Made by a program: the position numbers and the translations under genes. From Silene conica (lineage: Eukaryota; Streptophyta; Magnoliopsida; Caryophyllales; Caryophyllaceae), in the NCBI GenBank assembly GCA_029255685.2, contig CM055312.2, positions 13,912,649 through 13,976,648 of the forward strand: a DNA stretch of 64,000 bases, given 5' to 3'. The notes below the pieces were generated by a model. It worked only from the letters and a program-made list of their open reading frames with translations, had not been told where the DNA came from and did no database searches. Numbering within the stretch: the stretch's first letter is position 1; each line of letters begins with the position of its first letter. Of the stretch, positions 62,838 through 64,000 are shown piece by piece.

Positions 62838-64000
62838 TAGTTCCTGATTTTGTTATTTTATCAAGCTTTGGTTAGATCTAAGAATTCCAACGTTATCTTT
62901 GGTTAAATTGGGATCACTTATGGAGACCACATGCAAATATCAAGTTCCTAAACCTGTTTCAACATGTCCATTTCACACCATTTGGAACGGAACTAGTTTG
63001 TATAATTTATTTTACTTTACTTTTTTATTTTAATTATTTTTTGTCCTTATTCATGACCTAGCTCTTGTTAAACCTACCTATAAACGTAGTCTTAATTGAT
63101 CTTTTTTTCAAAATAAGGCTCAAACAAAAATAAAACTCAATTGCTCATTTATGTACGATATTTACTCTTTAGTGGACTTTTTGCCATAATTTTCCATATT
63201 TTACCATTCTACTCTAATGGAAAAAAAAATCTATCTCTTTCTCTCTCTTAAAACTGATCAGGTTGTCATCAAATTACTCCATTATTATTCTCATTTCTCA
63301 TAATCAAATAATGGTTCTTATTTCACTATTACTTCAATCATTCATTATATGTATCAAATTAGATGTAAATAATTGTGTATTGATTAATTTAGGGTTAAAT
63401 AAATTTAGGATTTTTGAAACTAGGGTTTACAAAAATTACTCGAGAATACAAGTAGATTGGGGACAAGTCAGAGTCTAAGTAATTGTCTACTACACAGCAC
63501 ACCAATGAATCTAAGTAATAAATTCTAATCGCATATCACAAAGTTGCACCTCCATTGCAATGATCCACTCGTGGTAACTAGCTCTAGAAAAAAAATTCAA
63601 ACCTTGTAACCAGATTAACATTCAAGTGGAACATATATACATAATTACTCTCAATTGTGCTGACATACGAATTCTGCAGACGACTTATAATTTAATATTC
63701 TTGTTCATTTCACCATCCGTCATTACCTCATCACACTCTCGTTTTATTAAATTGAAATAAGACGGAAAATGAGAGTGTATAAATGATAAAGGTATAATGG
63801 TCATTGATGTCCATGATTGAGTAAATCATGTTCATAAATGAGCATAACCAAATGAAATAGTAAACGGGTGGAATTTAAAAAGATATACATAAAATAGCTC
63901 AATATCATCAACAATAGTAAGGTCGGTTTTAAGTCACTCTCCCATGGCCACTCAGTGACTGATGAGTCATCATAATATACACTTTTATGTCTCCCCTTAA
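62838..64000. other. AT-rich intergenic sequence to window end
   Basis: No gene or bounded element recognised. Confidence 0.5.

Overview
This is plant nuclear DNA, most likely from a eudicot and tentatively from Caryophyllales (an impression from the repeat types, not a proof). The reasons are spliced genes with GT-AG introns, two canonical plant histone H4 genes, strictosidine-synthase-like genes, a nuclear tRNA-Cys, and a dense, nested load of plant transposons (CACTA, MULE, PIF/Harbinger, copia, TRIM, Helitron, LINE, MITEs). Only about five loci look like functional host genes: two tandem strictosidine-synthase-like genes (36.0-39.9 kb, +), two identical-protein histone H4 genes about 10 kb apart (43.0-43.3 and 53.1-53.4 kb, -), and one tRNA-Cys(GCA) (26.3 kb, -). 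A nucleoredoxin-like locus (41.2-42.3 kb, -) is frameshifted.

Layout. 1-1057 is the 3' part of a CACTA element. 1.1-15.9 kb is a composite built on a decayed Mutator-like locus: a Ulp1-type cysteine protease gene (+, 2.6-6.6 kb) converges on a FAR1-type transposase gene (-, starting near 14.5 kb), and both carry intronic GTGTAACTC minisatellites. A copia retrotransposon lacking its 5' LTR (7641 to about 13840, -) now fuses its gag in frame to the FAR1 domain. A 456-bp solo LTR sits inside the copia RNase H. 15.9-17.2 kb holds CT/TA microsatellites with two inverted-repeat elements inserted in the TA tracts. 17.2-24.5 kb is AT-rich with one clear non-autonomous Helitron. 24.5-30.1 kb holds a LINE remnant, captured exons of the Mg-protoporphyrin ester cyclase and mitochondrial ATP synthase beta genes, the tRNA-Cys, and a Helitron 3' terminus. 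30.3-31.7 kb is a MITE-like repeat split by a TRIM. A 4-kb Helitron ends directly upstream of the first strictosidine-synthase-like gene.

44918-51175 is a MULE with 194-bp terminal inverted repeats and a perfect 9-bp target duplication; its intron holds a solo LTR of the same copia family seen at 7.6 kb. 53681-61994 is a PIF/Harbinger element with both ORFs (Myb-like ORF1 and DDE transposase), TTA target sites and two nested Helitrons. Two MITEs with the same termini (61998-62385 and 37966-38272) look like its non-autonomous relatives.

The window records at least three generations of nested insertion. Nearly every transposon protein carries one to several stops or frameshifts, while catalytic residues are mostly still readable. 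Boundaries with matching target duplications are firm; family names, exon joins and the organism are inferences from reading alone.
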